A stretch of DNA of 64,000 bases from assembly GCF_008831265.1 (NCBI RefSeq), contig NZ_VTTH01000003.1, positions 62,001 through 126,000 on the forward strand, in the 5' to 3' direction. The notes under the pieces are model-generated. The model was not told the origin of the DNA. It saw nothing but the letters and a program-made list of their open reading frames with translations, and searched no databases. This document shows positions 1-12,600 of the stretch, piece after piece; within the stretch, counting starts at the first letter, position 1; every line of letters begins with the position of its first letter. A program made the position numbers and the translations under genes. The stretch is from Lacisediminimonas profundi. GTDB taxonomy: Bacteria; Pseudomonadota; Gammaproteobacteria; Burkholderiales; Burkholderiaceae_D.

Positions 1-23
1 GGGTCGGATCGGGGAATTGGGGG

Positions 24-58
24 CAGACTCGATTAGCATGCCATTCATAGCGAGTCTG
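24..58. repeat. Hairpin at the window edge, downstream of the immunity gene
   Basis: Perfect 8-bp arms CAGACTCG (24-31) and CGAGTCTG (51-58) enclose a 19-nt loop. The flanks contain TGGGG and TGACCCC-like strings that recall the 33-bp palindrome near 14346. It lies just past the stop of the minus-strand gene at 86, so it could end that transcript, but no T-run follows on that strand. It may instead be a dispersed repeat cut by the window edge. Confidence 0.4.
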
Positions 59-85
59 ACACCATATTTCTATGACCCCATATTT

Positions 86-658
86 TTACACAATTCTTGT
101 GCGTGAATTTTCACGAGCAATGTTTGCAGCTCGGCAATATTCTGATAGTTCTGGAAATTTCAATCGCAAGGGTTCAACATTCAGAAGTGGCTCAACCTGT
201 TTCGTTATGTCCAATGCATTTCTGATGTTGGGGAGCCGAGGAAAACTTGAATCATCTTCGAGTTCCTCGGGAGACACCTCTATCAGATAATGAAATCGGG
301 TAATGACTTCCTCGGGGTTTAGTAGAGAGTCATCATCCCTTGGTCCCCAGGTCGCTATTGCCTGCACACGCAGTGCCAGAGCGGGTAATCGGAGCCTAAG
401 ACATGCATCTTTTTTTACAAGATTGAGTTGATCTGCCATCCTTTCATATAATTCTACGGCTACCCGTATCCAACACAGTCCCTTCTCAAAAGGCTTTTCT
501 CCGAGTTTTATATGCGCAGCGGCCTTGGTCGCAGCGGCCTCTGCCAAGCGCAGCCAATCGTATTTGGCTGGGAAATATTCATTAATAAATTCTAGGCAAG
601 CATCCGGCCCATTATCAAGCAATGTTGGCTGCCACGAAATTGACTTTATCGAAATCAT
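86..658 (-). CDS. Putative immunity protein for the RHS toxin
   Basis: A 190-residue protein of a family I do not recognise. It looks soluble and mostly helical, with no signal peptide or membrane segment. The ATG at 658 shares its A with the TGA stop of the giant RHS gene (TGATG), an arrangement that usually couples translation. A TTG 12 bases further upstream is a weaker alternative start. Position directly behind the variable C-terminus of an RHS-type polymorphic toxin, same strand, small size and lack of export signals are what is expected of a cognate immunity protein that neutralises the toxin tip in the cytoplasm. The function is inferred from position only. Local base composition (AT-richer than the RHS core) also fits an exchangeable toxin-immunity tip. 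Confidence 0.65.
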   Translation of the reverse strand: MISIKSISWQPTLLDNGPDACLEFINEYFPAKYDWLRLAEAAATKAAAHIKLGEKPFEKGLCWIRVAVELYERMADQLNLVKKDACLRLRLPALALRVQAIATWGPRDDDSLLNPEEVITRFHYLIEVSPEELEDDSSFPRLPNIRNALDITKQVEPLLNVEPLRLKFPELSEYCRAANIARENSRTRIV

Positions 659-3600
659 CAAAATCCCCAATAGAATTCTTGTGGAAGAGAGGGATCTACC
701 TTTTTAAATGAAATTCCGGCATTTATAAAGGCATCAACACCAATTTGCAGACTACCATTCGAAGGCTTGAAGTGTCCGGATATTCTGTTAATATCGTGAC
801 CGTGTTTTATATTTCCAAAAATATCGACGGTTGCTTCTCCCGCTGTTAAAACGGGTTTTCCGCCGGATAACACTGAGTGCTTTAGTTGGTACGGACCAAC
901 ATTTTTCGGGATGGCAACGAGGTCACCGTTCTCAAGTACAGCCCATTTTATAGCTCCTTGTTCAGCAATTGCGGCAAATGCAGGATCGGCAACCTTGATC
1001 GGAGCGATGCCCAGCGATTTGGCAAGCTCAAGGTCTTTCTGGAGATCCTCCGGCATAAGATTAGGAAAACTTTTTGCTGCGCTCGTCCTTGGTCCCGACT
1101 CCGCAACCGATAGGCGCAAACCCCAACTATCAAGGTAGGCCTCCGACCGTAGCATGAGCGACGGTCCAAGTTTGCCAACGCCATAAGCAAGTGCAGCCGG
1201 CGCTAACGGCAGCAGTCCGACTCCAGCATTGACCAGTTCAGCCTGGGTCGGGCTGAGGCCGGCCAACATACCTAACTGGGCAGTAGATGATGGAGTGTAT
1301 TCACCCGACCACGTCTGGCGCAAGTTCGCCTGCAAATTGTCGATGCCGTGCGGAATCAGGACTGCGCTGCCGAATGGGCTCATTCCTGCAGTTGCCGCAA
1401 TTTCCAATCCGGAAGCGACCGCCCCCACACTACCGGAGATCCGGCTATAGACTTGGGCCTTGAACAGTTCACTGGCGTTGCGCCCCAGTGAATCCAGGGT
1501 CGTGTCGTCGTTTGTAAACCCCGTCATCGGGTCGCTATATTCAAAGCTGTTTGGGTAGGCGGACTTCACCGGCATACCCCCGCCAGACATGTCATACAGC
1601 CGCAGTCGCGCCGCATTTGCAGTCGTAGGCGCGAGGTCCTCTCCATCCGCGATCGCCTGACTGATTCTCAAGGCATTGAACTGATCGGCAAGAGTCCTGG
1701 TTTCCAAGACACGAGGATCGGTAGTGGCATGCGGCATGTCGATCGGGATGTCGTCAGCAGACGACAAGCGCAAGCGGTCTCCCCCGCTTTGCGCTACCCC
1801 GACTCCCGGCCCCGCTACGCTGTTCTCCAGTAGCCATTGCGCCCGCTCCATGTTGGCAATATCACCGGCATTCGCCTGAGTTGCGCTGATAAACCGTGTG
1901 TTTTCACGGTCGAAATCCTGTGCTTGCTCTTTCTCGCCATACAGGACCGCAGCCTGCTGGCTCCCCCGACCCATCGCCCCCACAATCCCATTCCCCAACA
2001 CATTCCCGAACGCATCCGCAGACACCGCAGCAAGCTCCATCCTCCCGCCCCGGACCATCACCTGCGCCGCGCTGCGAACCATTCCCGCTGCGATCCTTGC
2101 CGCGACGTTCGCAAACCCTGCTCCCGCCGACTTCAAGCCGCGTTCCAGCGATTCTGCAATCGTCTTGCCCACCGTCGCCCCTATCCCCGCGCCCACCGCC
2201 GCAGCCGCGACCGCTTGCCACGAGAATTGGTCCTGCAAGCCGACGACGATGGCGATTCCCTGCGTTGCCACGCTGGTCGCTACTGCATTGGTCATCAGTC
2301 CGGTCGCGCCACTTCCCGCCGGGCCAACGTACGCGCCAACGCCGCCGCCAATGGCACCCATCGCGACGGCATCCCACGAGAGCTTGTCCTGCATGCCGAG
2401 CGCAATGGCCACGCCTTGGCCGGCGATGCTGCCGACCGCTCCGCCGATTGCCCCTGCTGCGACCGTGCCGGCAAGCCCTCCCAGCACGCTGGACATGGTC
2501 GCCAGCACCGCACCGGCCGTGATGGAAGCAACGGCTATCGTCACCACTGCCACCAGGATCGAGCCCAGGCCGCCACAGCCGCCACCACTGCTTGCCTGCG
2601 GTGCCGGTGGCGGATCCGGCAGGGTCGGCGTGGTGTCGCCGATGATCGTGCCGGCGGCATAGGGTTTGAAGGTGCTGCTGTCGTTGTACAGGTTGGTGAT
2701 CTTGTTGGGCACCGTCAGCCGGCGGCCGACGCCCAGGTCGGCGTCGGTGCGCAGGCCGTTGGCGTCAGCGATCAGGTACCACAGGCGGGCGTCGCCATAG
2801 GTGGCCTGGGCAATCGAGCGCAGTGTGTCGCCCTGGTTGACGACCCAGGTACCAGGTGTCGATGCGGGGTAGCGCTCGGAGACCGGGGTGTAATTGAAGT
2901 CGAAGTCCGCGCCCGATGCAGCGGTCGAGCCGCTGGGCTTGTCATTGACGTGGAAGTAGTACTGCGTGCTGCCGTTCTCGCTCTTGTTGAGGATGTGCCC
3001 GGCCTGGTCGGTGACGAAGCTGCGGTATTTGCTGCCGGCGAACTGGTCACTGACCGCGATCAGGTTGCCGTTGACGTCGTAGCTGCTGGTGGTGGTGCCG
3101 GGCTGGAACAGGGTGCTGCTGCCGTGGATGACCCTCTCCTTGTAGGTCTCGAACCTGGCATAGGCCTCCTGGCTGTAGAAGTTGGTGTACGGGGTGCCGG
3201 TGAAAACCGTGGTCTGCCAGCTCAGGAGGTTGCCGGTATTGTCATAGCCGGTGTATTGGGTGGCGCTCTGCCTGGTGCCTGCGCCGTTGAATGTCTGTTG
3301 CGAGCTAAGCCAGCTGTTGGCGTTGTAGTCGTTGACTGTGCGCCGGTAGCTGGTGCCGGCGACGCTGATCTGTTCCATGACCCGGCCGGCCCCGTCGTAG
3401 CTGCGGCTCGAGCCCACTGACTCGCTCCGCATCGACAAGGTCAGTCGATTGTTGCGATCGTAATAGTAGTTCTCGTTCCATCCCGCACCCGGAACGATGG
3501 AAAATGCGCTGCTCCGGTTGCCAGCGAGGTCGTATGACAGGATCACACCCTGCGCGTCATTGATCGTGATGTAGCCATTCGCCAGTACGCCCTGCGACAG

Positions 3601-6600
3601 CCTGATGCGGTTCATGCTGTCGTACCGGTACCAGTTTTCGACGCTGCGTTTGGCGCCGGCAGTGTCGTAGTAGCTGGCGCGATTGAAGCGGCGGTTGCCG
3701 TTGGCGTCATAGCCGTAGCTCAGCGCATAACGGTTGTCCTGCACGAAGGTGATGCGGCCCAGGCTGTCGAAGGCGATGCGGTTGTCCTGGTGGGTCACGC
3801 CGGCCTTGCGGAACCGTTCGCGGGTACGGTTGCCGGCGGCGTCGTATTCGTAGAAGGTTTCGGCGTTGAGGGCCTTGTCGACGGTGGACCTGGCCGCACC
3901 GTTCTCGTACCAGGTATAGGCCAGGTTCTGGCCGCGGGTGTTGGTCTGGCTGACCAGCAGGCCGGCCCTGTTGTAGCTATAGCTGGTGTTGGCGCCACCC
4001 AGGTCGAAATGGAGTCGTACCCGGCCAAAGTAGTCGTAGGTCCAGCTTGCGACGAAGCCGTTGGCGTCGCGTTCCCGGATCTTGTTGCCGCGGGTGTCGT
4101 ACTGATATGTCGTTTCCTGCCCCATCGGCAGCCGGGTGCGCACCAGCTTGCCGCGCGTGTCGTACCAGTTGGTGATGGCCAGACGGTTACCGTATTCGCG
4201 GATGCGGTTGCCGGCTTCGTCGTAGTCGTAGTAGTCGGCGCCGATGGGCCGCCGTTCCGACTTCAGGCGGTCCATCCGGTCCCAGGTCCAGGACGTGATG
4301 TTTCCGTTGGCGTTCCTGGTGCTGGACTTTCGTCCCAGAACGTCATGGGTGTGGGTGACGATGCCGCCATCGGCGTGGTATTCGGCGATGACGTGGCCGG
4401 CGGCGTCCCGGGCGACGGTGTTGAGCTTGCCGTTGGCGTCCCTGGTGCCGAGCTCGCGGCCCAGTTTGTCGTAATACTTCCAGGACACGGGTGTGCTGCG
4501 CCTGGCGACGCCGTTTTCTCCCCAGATATCCACCTCGGGACTGGTCTGCTGCACCACCTTGTTCAGGTCGTTGTAGCGGTAGCGGGTGGTGGCGGCATAT
4601 TCGGCATTGTCGGCAATTCCGGGATCGCCTGGATTGCCGGCATTGCTCACTTCAATGACATTGCCCCAGCGGTCCAGCGATTGCCTGATGACCGGTGTGT
4701 GGGTGACGACATCGTTGCCGGCGGCCGTGGTGACGCTCATCCAGCCGTAGGCGCCGTTGATGCCGAGTTGACCCGTGGCGTGCGCATAGGGGGTGAGGTC
4801 GGGCTGGCCGGTCACGCCATTGCGGTGGTAGTACAGGATCTCGTAGTCGTACACGCCGCCTTGGTTCAGGTTGGCGGTGTTGATGATGGTCTGCCGGCCC
4901 ATGTCGGTCACGGTGGCCGGGAACCAGCTGGTGCTGCCGGCTGCGCGCAGCCGAACCTCCATCCTGCCGCCAGGCTCGGTGGGCGTGGCGACCATGAACT
5001 GTTTTTGCTGGGGGCCGGGGGCGCCGGTTTGATACACCTTCAGCCAGTTGCCGTTGACATCGCGCTTGTAGAGCGCGACCCAGTTGATGGATTCGATGCC
5101 GCCACCGGTGACCTGCGCGGGCCATTCAAGCGTGGTGCCGGTGTCGGTGGTCAGCGGCGAGATTTCCAGGCCGTAGCTCTTGCTGCTCAGGTAGCGAGTG
5201 CCATATTCGTCGTACCAGGCGGTGGTCGGATCGGTGTAGTTGATCTCGACATATACCGTGCCGTCACCCCATCCGCCGAGCGGGGTCCAGCTCAGGTTCA
5301 CCTGGTTGGTGCCCCAGAAGAATTCGCCGCCTTCATCGGCATACCGGCTGCCGCTCGCCGCGACGGCATAGTCAAGCGCCGCTGCTTGATAGGCCGGCGG
5401 CGCTGCGGCTTCGATGCTGCGCTCGACGGTGAACGAGGGCAGCACCCGGCCGATCACGCGTTCGTTCAGGTCCACCAGCGTGTCGGTGCGCATCACATTG
5501 GCGGTCAGTGCTGCCACATCGCTGGCCTGGCGGTAGGCCCCCAGGTCCAGTTGCTGGCTGCGGATCTCGGCGGTGGCGGTGCCCTGCAGGTCGTACAGGT
5601 AGACGCGGTTGACGCCGTCCTCGCTGTTGGTGCGCCACAGCTGGCCGGCGTTGTTGTACTGGAAGTATTCCTGGTAGCTGTTGACGCCTTTCTGCGTGAT
5701 TTCTCCGAATGCGTTCCAGGCCACCTGGTTGACGGCCAGGTCAACCGTGACACCGGATTGCGCCACCGGCCGCTCGGTTGTTGCGATCTGCCGGCCCAGC
5801 ATGTCGTAGCGGAATACCCGGACCACGTTCTGAATACTGCCATCGGCGTCGGTGATCGCGTGCCATTCCTTGGCGACCTGGCCCATGGCGTTGTACGAGG
5901 TGTATTTCGACTTGCCTTCGGCATCGACCGCCCGAATCATGTGCCCGTGGGTGTCGTACAGCTTGAAGGAGACCTGGTCGTCGTTGCTGGCCAAAGGCGT
6001 TGTGTAGCCGACAGCGCTGACGCCGCTGCTGGCATTGGCGTGACGGGTCTGGCGGGTGACATTGCCAAAGGCGTCGTTGTCGAGGACGGTCATGCCCCAC
6101 TGCTGGTCGCCGGCAGCGGTGGCATCAGCCGTGGCAACAGCGGTGGAAACCGCGGTGGAAGCAGTGGTGGAAGCACCGATGGCAGCAGCGTCGAAAGCAG
6201 AGTTGGAAGCAGGGGTGGCAACAGCGCGGATCCGGCCTAGTGCGTCGTACCAGGTCCAGCTGATGTCGCCATTGGCGTCTTTCAGTTGCACCAGGTTGCC
6301 GACGGCGTCATAGCCGTATTCGGTCGAGATGTCGCCGGAGATGCTGGTCACGCTGTTGCCGGTGCCGCTGGCGCTGGCGTATTCGACATGGACCCTGGTC
6401 TCGCGGATTTTCCGGTTCATCAGGTCGTAATCGAAACGCAGTTCCCGGTCATAGCCGATTGCGCTGTCGGGGTTCGACGCTGGTGTGGTGGTTACGGGCA
6501 CGCCGTAACTGGTGGCGCTGATGCTTTCTGCGGCCAGTGCTTTGGCATGTTCGACCTGGCGGATGATATTGCCGCCGGCGTCGTGTTCCCAGGTGCTCAG

Positions 6601-9600
6601 GTAGCCCATCGGGTCGAGCTGCGCCGTCTTGTTGCCGCGCGCGTCGTGCCAGCTGCGCGTGTGAGCCCAGGTATCGGTGACGGGATTGCGCAGGATCGAT
6701 TGCCTGGTGACCCGGCCGAAGGCGTCGTAATCGTTAATGGTGGTCTTGCCGGCGCTGAAATACTGGCTGCCAGCGGCGGCGCTGGAGTCATAGGCCGTGA
6801 CCTGCGGTTCGATCACTGTGACGACCCGGCCCAGGCGGTCGTATCCGGTCTGGATGCTGCGGTCGCCATCGCTGGTGCCGAGCCGGGCCTGTACCTCGGC
6901 CAGGGTCCAGGGGTCGTCGAGCTGGCTGTGGATGATCATGCCGATCTGCCAGGCGTGCCGCGTCAGGCGGATCTGCTGGCCGAAGGCGTTGTAGTCATAT
7001 GCGGTGACGTAGCGCCCGGCGTCGATTTCGTAGGTGACCCGGCCCAGCTGGTCGTACAGCTTGTAGCTGTAGCCGCCTGCCGCGTCGATGCTGACGATGG
7101 CATTGCCGAAGCGGTCGTAGCGCACGATGCTGGTCGGGCTGATGCGGACTTCGGTGCGCTTGACGACGCCATCCAGTCCATTGGTCGCCAGGTTGTCGGA
7201 ACCGTAGACCCGGACTTCCGGATGGATGGTCTCTACCTGCCGCCCCAGCGCGTCGTATTCATGGCGTGTGGTGCGTGCTTCGGGCCGGCCCCAGGCTTCG
7301 GTGCGTGAAGTCAGGTTGCCGAGCGCATCGTAGTCCAGGCGGGTCTGCAGCGCGCTGCTTTCGGTGGTGGCGACCAGATTGTCGCTGACGCTGGTGACCG
7401 CCACTGCGGGACTGGTTTCGGTGACCAGGCGCCCGGCGGCATCATGCTCGTATTTCCACTCTGCGCCGTTCTTGTTGACGAAGGATTTCTTGTTGCCCAG
7501 CGCATCCCGGATCCAGGACTCCGTGTAGCCGGCGGCATCGGTGCTGGCGACGAGGCGTCCGGCGCTGTCGTAGCTGAAGGTGTTTACCTGGCTGGCGATT
7601 GTTGCATTCCCGGGCGCAAACTGCAGTGATGCGACGATGGCAGTGCCTTTGGCGCCGGCACTGAACTGGCCATGCGCTTCCTTGACGACAGCGCCGCTGG
7701 CGTTGTCGATGTAGCGCACCCGGTACTGGTATGGTCCCGGCGATGGCGCCGCCAGCACAACCTGGTGAAGCAGGCCGAAGCGTTCGACGGTGGCTGTGGT
7801 GAAGCTGGTCGAGCGAAGCGGGGCGTACTCGAACTGGACGCTGGTGTCCGGGGGTTGCTTGCCTGCATTCCAGGCGATGGTCGTCGAGGCCTCACCGGTC
7901 GCCTGCAGGCCAACTTCGTAGTTGAAGCCCGGCTGCGTGATCTCGGTACCATCTTTCTTGCGGATCCGGATCGAGATGGTATAGCTGCCCTCGGGCAGTT
8001 CGGTGCCGACCGACAGGTTGACGTGGCCGTTGTAGCCGGGTTCGTATCCCGGCCAGGTACGTGCTGTGCTGATCGCCTTGCCGGTGGATTTGTCGGCAAC
8101 GACTGCATCGAGATACGCGATTGCGGCGACGTCAGCGGCGGCGATGTACCCGGATATCGATGAACCGGCTACCGCGGTGGAGGTAACTTTGGTGAACTTG
8201 AATGCCGCAGTGAAGGTTCCCATGGCGAGATTGAACGTACCTGCTGCTGACCTGAGAACCTGGCCAGTGCTGTCGGTGTAGCGGATTCGATATTCGTAGC
8301 TATAGATAGCTCCACTCAGGCCGACCTGCTGTTTTGTGGGTTTCAAGAAACCGCCAGTGATGCTTACCGGTGGTTCGGCGAAGCTCCCGGTGCTGCCCGC
8401 TGGACGATATTCGAAGCTGACCGTAGTGCCGGCAGGCGGCTTACCCGGCCAGGAGAGGTTCACGATGGGAACGGTTCCCGTCATGTAGGTCGAGATCGTC
8501 ATGGCGACGTTCTCGGTCTGCGCAGTGACCACATCCGACCTGGCCGATCCGACCCACTGGAAAGGCTGGACCGGATTGCGCATGCCGGTCATGGCGGTGG
8601 ACGGAACACTGTCCAGCCCCAGCGCGGCCTCGACATCGGCCACGACCATCGCCGGCGCGCGCCCAATGACGATTGTGATGGCGATGGGCCGGGCATGGCT
8701 GATCGTCCGGAGCACCCGGCCCAGTGCGTCGTACCGGGCTTCTTTCACATACCCCAGGCCATCGATCACGAATGCCGGACGGCCAGCGGCATCGCGCACG
8801 GTGCGCGTGACCTGGTCCCGGGCCGGGTCGGGCACCAGCGCCGCGGCAACGGCATCCATGCCGGGATTGCCGGCCAGGTCCACCAGATTGGCATAGGCGA
8901 CTGCGCGCACGGCATTGCCCTGCGCATCATGGACATTCTGCTGTACGGCACCGGCGGCATCGATGACATACACCGCACGGTTGGCGGCATCGTAGACGGT
9001 GCGCGTGCTGCGGTCTTGCGTGGTACTGGCAACGGCCAGCACCGCAGCGGCAATGTCGTCCATGCCCGGATCCGCCGGCGGCTCATTTGGCAAACCCGCC
9101 GGCAAACCAGTCGCCAAATCAATCGCCAGATCAGTAGCCAAATCAGTCGCCAGATCAGTCTCCAAATCAATCGCCAGATCAGTCGCCAGATCAATCGGGC
9201 GGGCATAGGCAATGGTCTGGATCACATTGCCATTGGCATCGTGGATGTTCTGCGTGACATGGTTCAGGCTGTCGATCGCATAGACAGCACGACCATCGCG
9301 ATCGAACACCGTGCGGGTCACGCGGTCATCGGGGCTGGTGACGATTTCGCTTGCGATATTTTCGACAATGCCGGTGCTGCTTGTGCTCTCCGCCAAGCCG
9401 CCCAGCGGCCTTGCGTAGTTGATGACCCTGATCACCCGGCCATTTGCGTCATGCACGTTCTGCGTGACGCCGCCCAGCGGGTCGATCGAATAGACGAGCT
9501 GCTTGCCGGCATCAAAAAAATAGCGGGTGACATGCCCATTGGCGTCGGTCTTGGCCACCAGATTGTCGTGCTGGTCGTAGGCGTAGCGGCTGCTCAGCGC

Positions 9601-12600
9601 CAGGCCGGCCGGGTCGATGGTTTCTTCGATGCGCCGGCCGAGCGTGTCGTAGAGGTATGCGGTAACCCTGGCCGTCGGTGTGCCGGCGCCTTCGGTGATG
9701 GTGAGCGTGTTGCCGAGCTGGTCGTAGGTCCAGCTGGTCCTGAGGTTCAGGCCGTCGGGGTCGACGGCTACCTGCACGACCTGGCCGTTGAGGTCGTGGC
9801 TGGTGCGCGTCTCGACACCGTTGGCGTCGGTCACGCTGATCGCCTGCCCCTTGGCGTCCCAGGCGTAGCGGGTGGCGATGTTCAGGCCTTCCGGATCCAG
9901 CCGGCGAACCAGGACCCGGTTGGCTGCGTCGTAGACATGGGTGGTGCGGACTCCGCCTGCATCGGTGCTGGCGATCAGCTGGCCGGCACGGTCGTAGTCG
10001 TTGCTGCGGGTGCGGCCGGCGCTGGTGGTGCTGCTGGCTGGCTCCGTGCTGCGCAGCAGATTGCCGTTGCGGTCGTAGGTGCTGCTGCTGGTGTTGCCGC
10101 GTCCGTCGGTCATGGAGATTACCTGCCCGTGGCGATTGGCACGGCTGGTGATGCTGATGCCTTCCGCAGTGGTCAAGGTGACGCTGCGGGCGATGGCGCT
10201 GTACGAGGTGGTGGTGACATTGCCCAGCGCATCGGTCTGCGTCAGCGTGCGGCTGAATGCATCATAGGTCGTGCTGCGTACCGCACCCAGGCTGTCGATG
10301 GTCTGCACCACGCGTCCCAGGCGGTCATGGGATGCAGCGCGCCGGTTGCCGCTGGCGTCCACCTCCAGCACTGTCCGGCCAAAGGCGTCGTGGACGGTGG
10401 TGCTGACCCGATCGAGACCGTTCGCATCCTCCCGGACCTGCACCAGCTGGCCGCGCTGGTCGTAGCGGTAATGGTCGTGGCGGAAGTGCGGGGCAAAACG
10501 CGGGACCAAACTTGGATCCAGACTCGGATCCAAGCTCGGATCCAAGCTCGGATCCAGACTCGGGACCAGGCTGGTGCCGGCAGCGACAGCCATGGTGGCG
10601 GGCATTGTGCGGCTGGCCAGTTCGCCGAATGCGTTGTACGCGTTGCTGCTGACGGCGCCGAGGGCATCGGTAGCCGATGCCAGCTGGCCACGCAGGGTGT
10701 AGGTGGACGAGTGCACGCTGTCGAGTGCGGTGTCGACAATCGCGTCGATGGCCGCCGTCAGCGCAGCATCGATCAGTCCGCCCGGAAGTGCATCGAGAGT
10801 CGCGGCGGCAATCCGGGTCCCGTAGCGGATCGTTTGGGTGGCCTGGTTCAAGGCATTGAACCGGACTTCGCTTACTTCGCCCAATGCGTTGATGGTGTGC
10901 GTCAGCTGACCGTCGGTGTTGTAGTAGAACAGCGTCCGGTTGCCGTTGGCGTCGGTGGTGCTGCTGCGGCGGCCGGCCCGATCGTAGGTGTGGGTCAGGC
11001 CCCAGTTGCTCCATATGGCGTCGACCTGGCCGGCAGTGGGCGCCGCCAGTGCGGATAGTCCTGCCAGTTGCGCGCTGCCCTCGGCGCTCAGTTCGCCGGT
11101 CAGGCGGCCCTGGCGGTCGTAGCGGGACTGCAGTGTGCGAACCTCGGCAGTGCCCCAGGCCTTGTCGGTCGCGATCAGCTTGCCGGCCTGGTCGTAGGTG
11201 TAGCGGGTGATCGTTCCCTGGTAGTCGGTCAGCGTTTCAAGCTGGTCGAGTGCCGTGAAGCTGCGGGTCGTCATCTGGTCCCGGGCGCTTGATGCAGGCC
11301 GCAGCGCCGCGATCGATGTCGATGCGGTGATGGACTGTGGCGCAATCAAGGCCTTGTTGGCGTAGCGGACCTGTCTTGTCTGGTTGCCGTTCAGGTCATG
11401 GAGCGATTCGCTCAGGTAGCCTTCGCCATCGAGCGTGGCCGTGACATTGCCGCGGCCGTCGTAAAGCATCCAGCCATGGATATCCTGGTCGCTGGCAGCG
11501 GGACGTAGTTCTGCCAGCGTGCCGCTGCTGCGCAGTGCTTCATCGGACTGGCGCGCGTAGGCGATGGTGTGGATCAAGCGGCCGGCGCCGTCGTATTCGC
11601 TTGCACTCAGATAGCCGGCGGCGTCCAGCGTGGCGGCTGGCTTGCCGTCGGCATCGAAGAAATATCGGGTGCGGCGGTCTTCGGGACTGGCGGCGGGCGA
11701 GACTGCCGGGTCGGCAGGCAAGGTGGCCGCCGTGATGTCCTTGACGGGCACGGCAGTGGCGAAACGCAGCGTGGAGATGACATTGCCGGCTGCATCGTAT
11801 GACTGCTGGCTGACGAAGCCTTCTTCGTCGACGGTCTTGACCAGCCGGTTGGCCGCGTCATGAAAATTCCAGCTGCTGCGGTCATTGTCCGAGATGGCGG
11901 GGCGGATCGAAGCGAGCGCGACATTGGCGGGGTTGCCGCTTGCATCGAGCAAGCCAGCCAGCGCGGATGCCGCCAACGCAGTCGCATACGAGATGGTCCG
12001 CACCAGCAGGTTGCCGGCGTTGTAGAGGTACTCGGTCAGGCTGCCGTCGGCTTGGATGCTCGCCACCTTGCGGCCCGCTTCGTCGTACAGCAGGTAGCTC
12101 ATCACGCCGGTCGGGTCCTGCGTGATGCGCAAGCGGCCGGCGGCGTCGTACTGGTAGCGGGTCGTGCCCGTTGCCTGGGCGCCGTCGGATTGCAGCAGGC
12201 TGGCCAGTTCGCCGGCGGCATTGAACACGGCGGTGCTGATCAGCCCGTTGGCCATCGTGGTGACGACACGCCGGCTGGCGCTGTCGTATTGCGTGAGCGT
12301 GACGCGGCCCAGGCTGTCAGTGCTGGCGCTCAGCCGGCCCAGGCCGTCGTACACGAAGCTTGTGAGGTAGTCGCCCGGGTTGCCGGTTGTGGCGACGCCC
12401 TTCGCTGCGGTGGTGGACAGCAACTGGCCGGCCTGGTCGTAGACGTAACTGGTCGTCGACTGCGCTCCGTCCCGGATGCCATTGCCGGCGGCATCGTTCC
12501 GGGCGAAGGTGGTGACCGATGACGCCTGCCCGCGGAAATCGTAGCTGGTGTCGGTGCGCAGGCTGCGCGTCTTGTCCACGCTGCTGCCGGCCACCCATGC

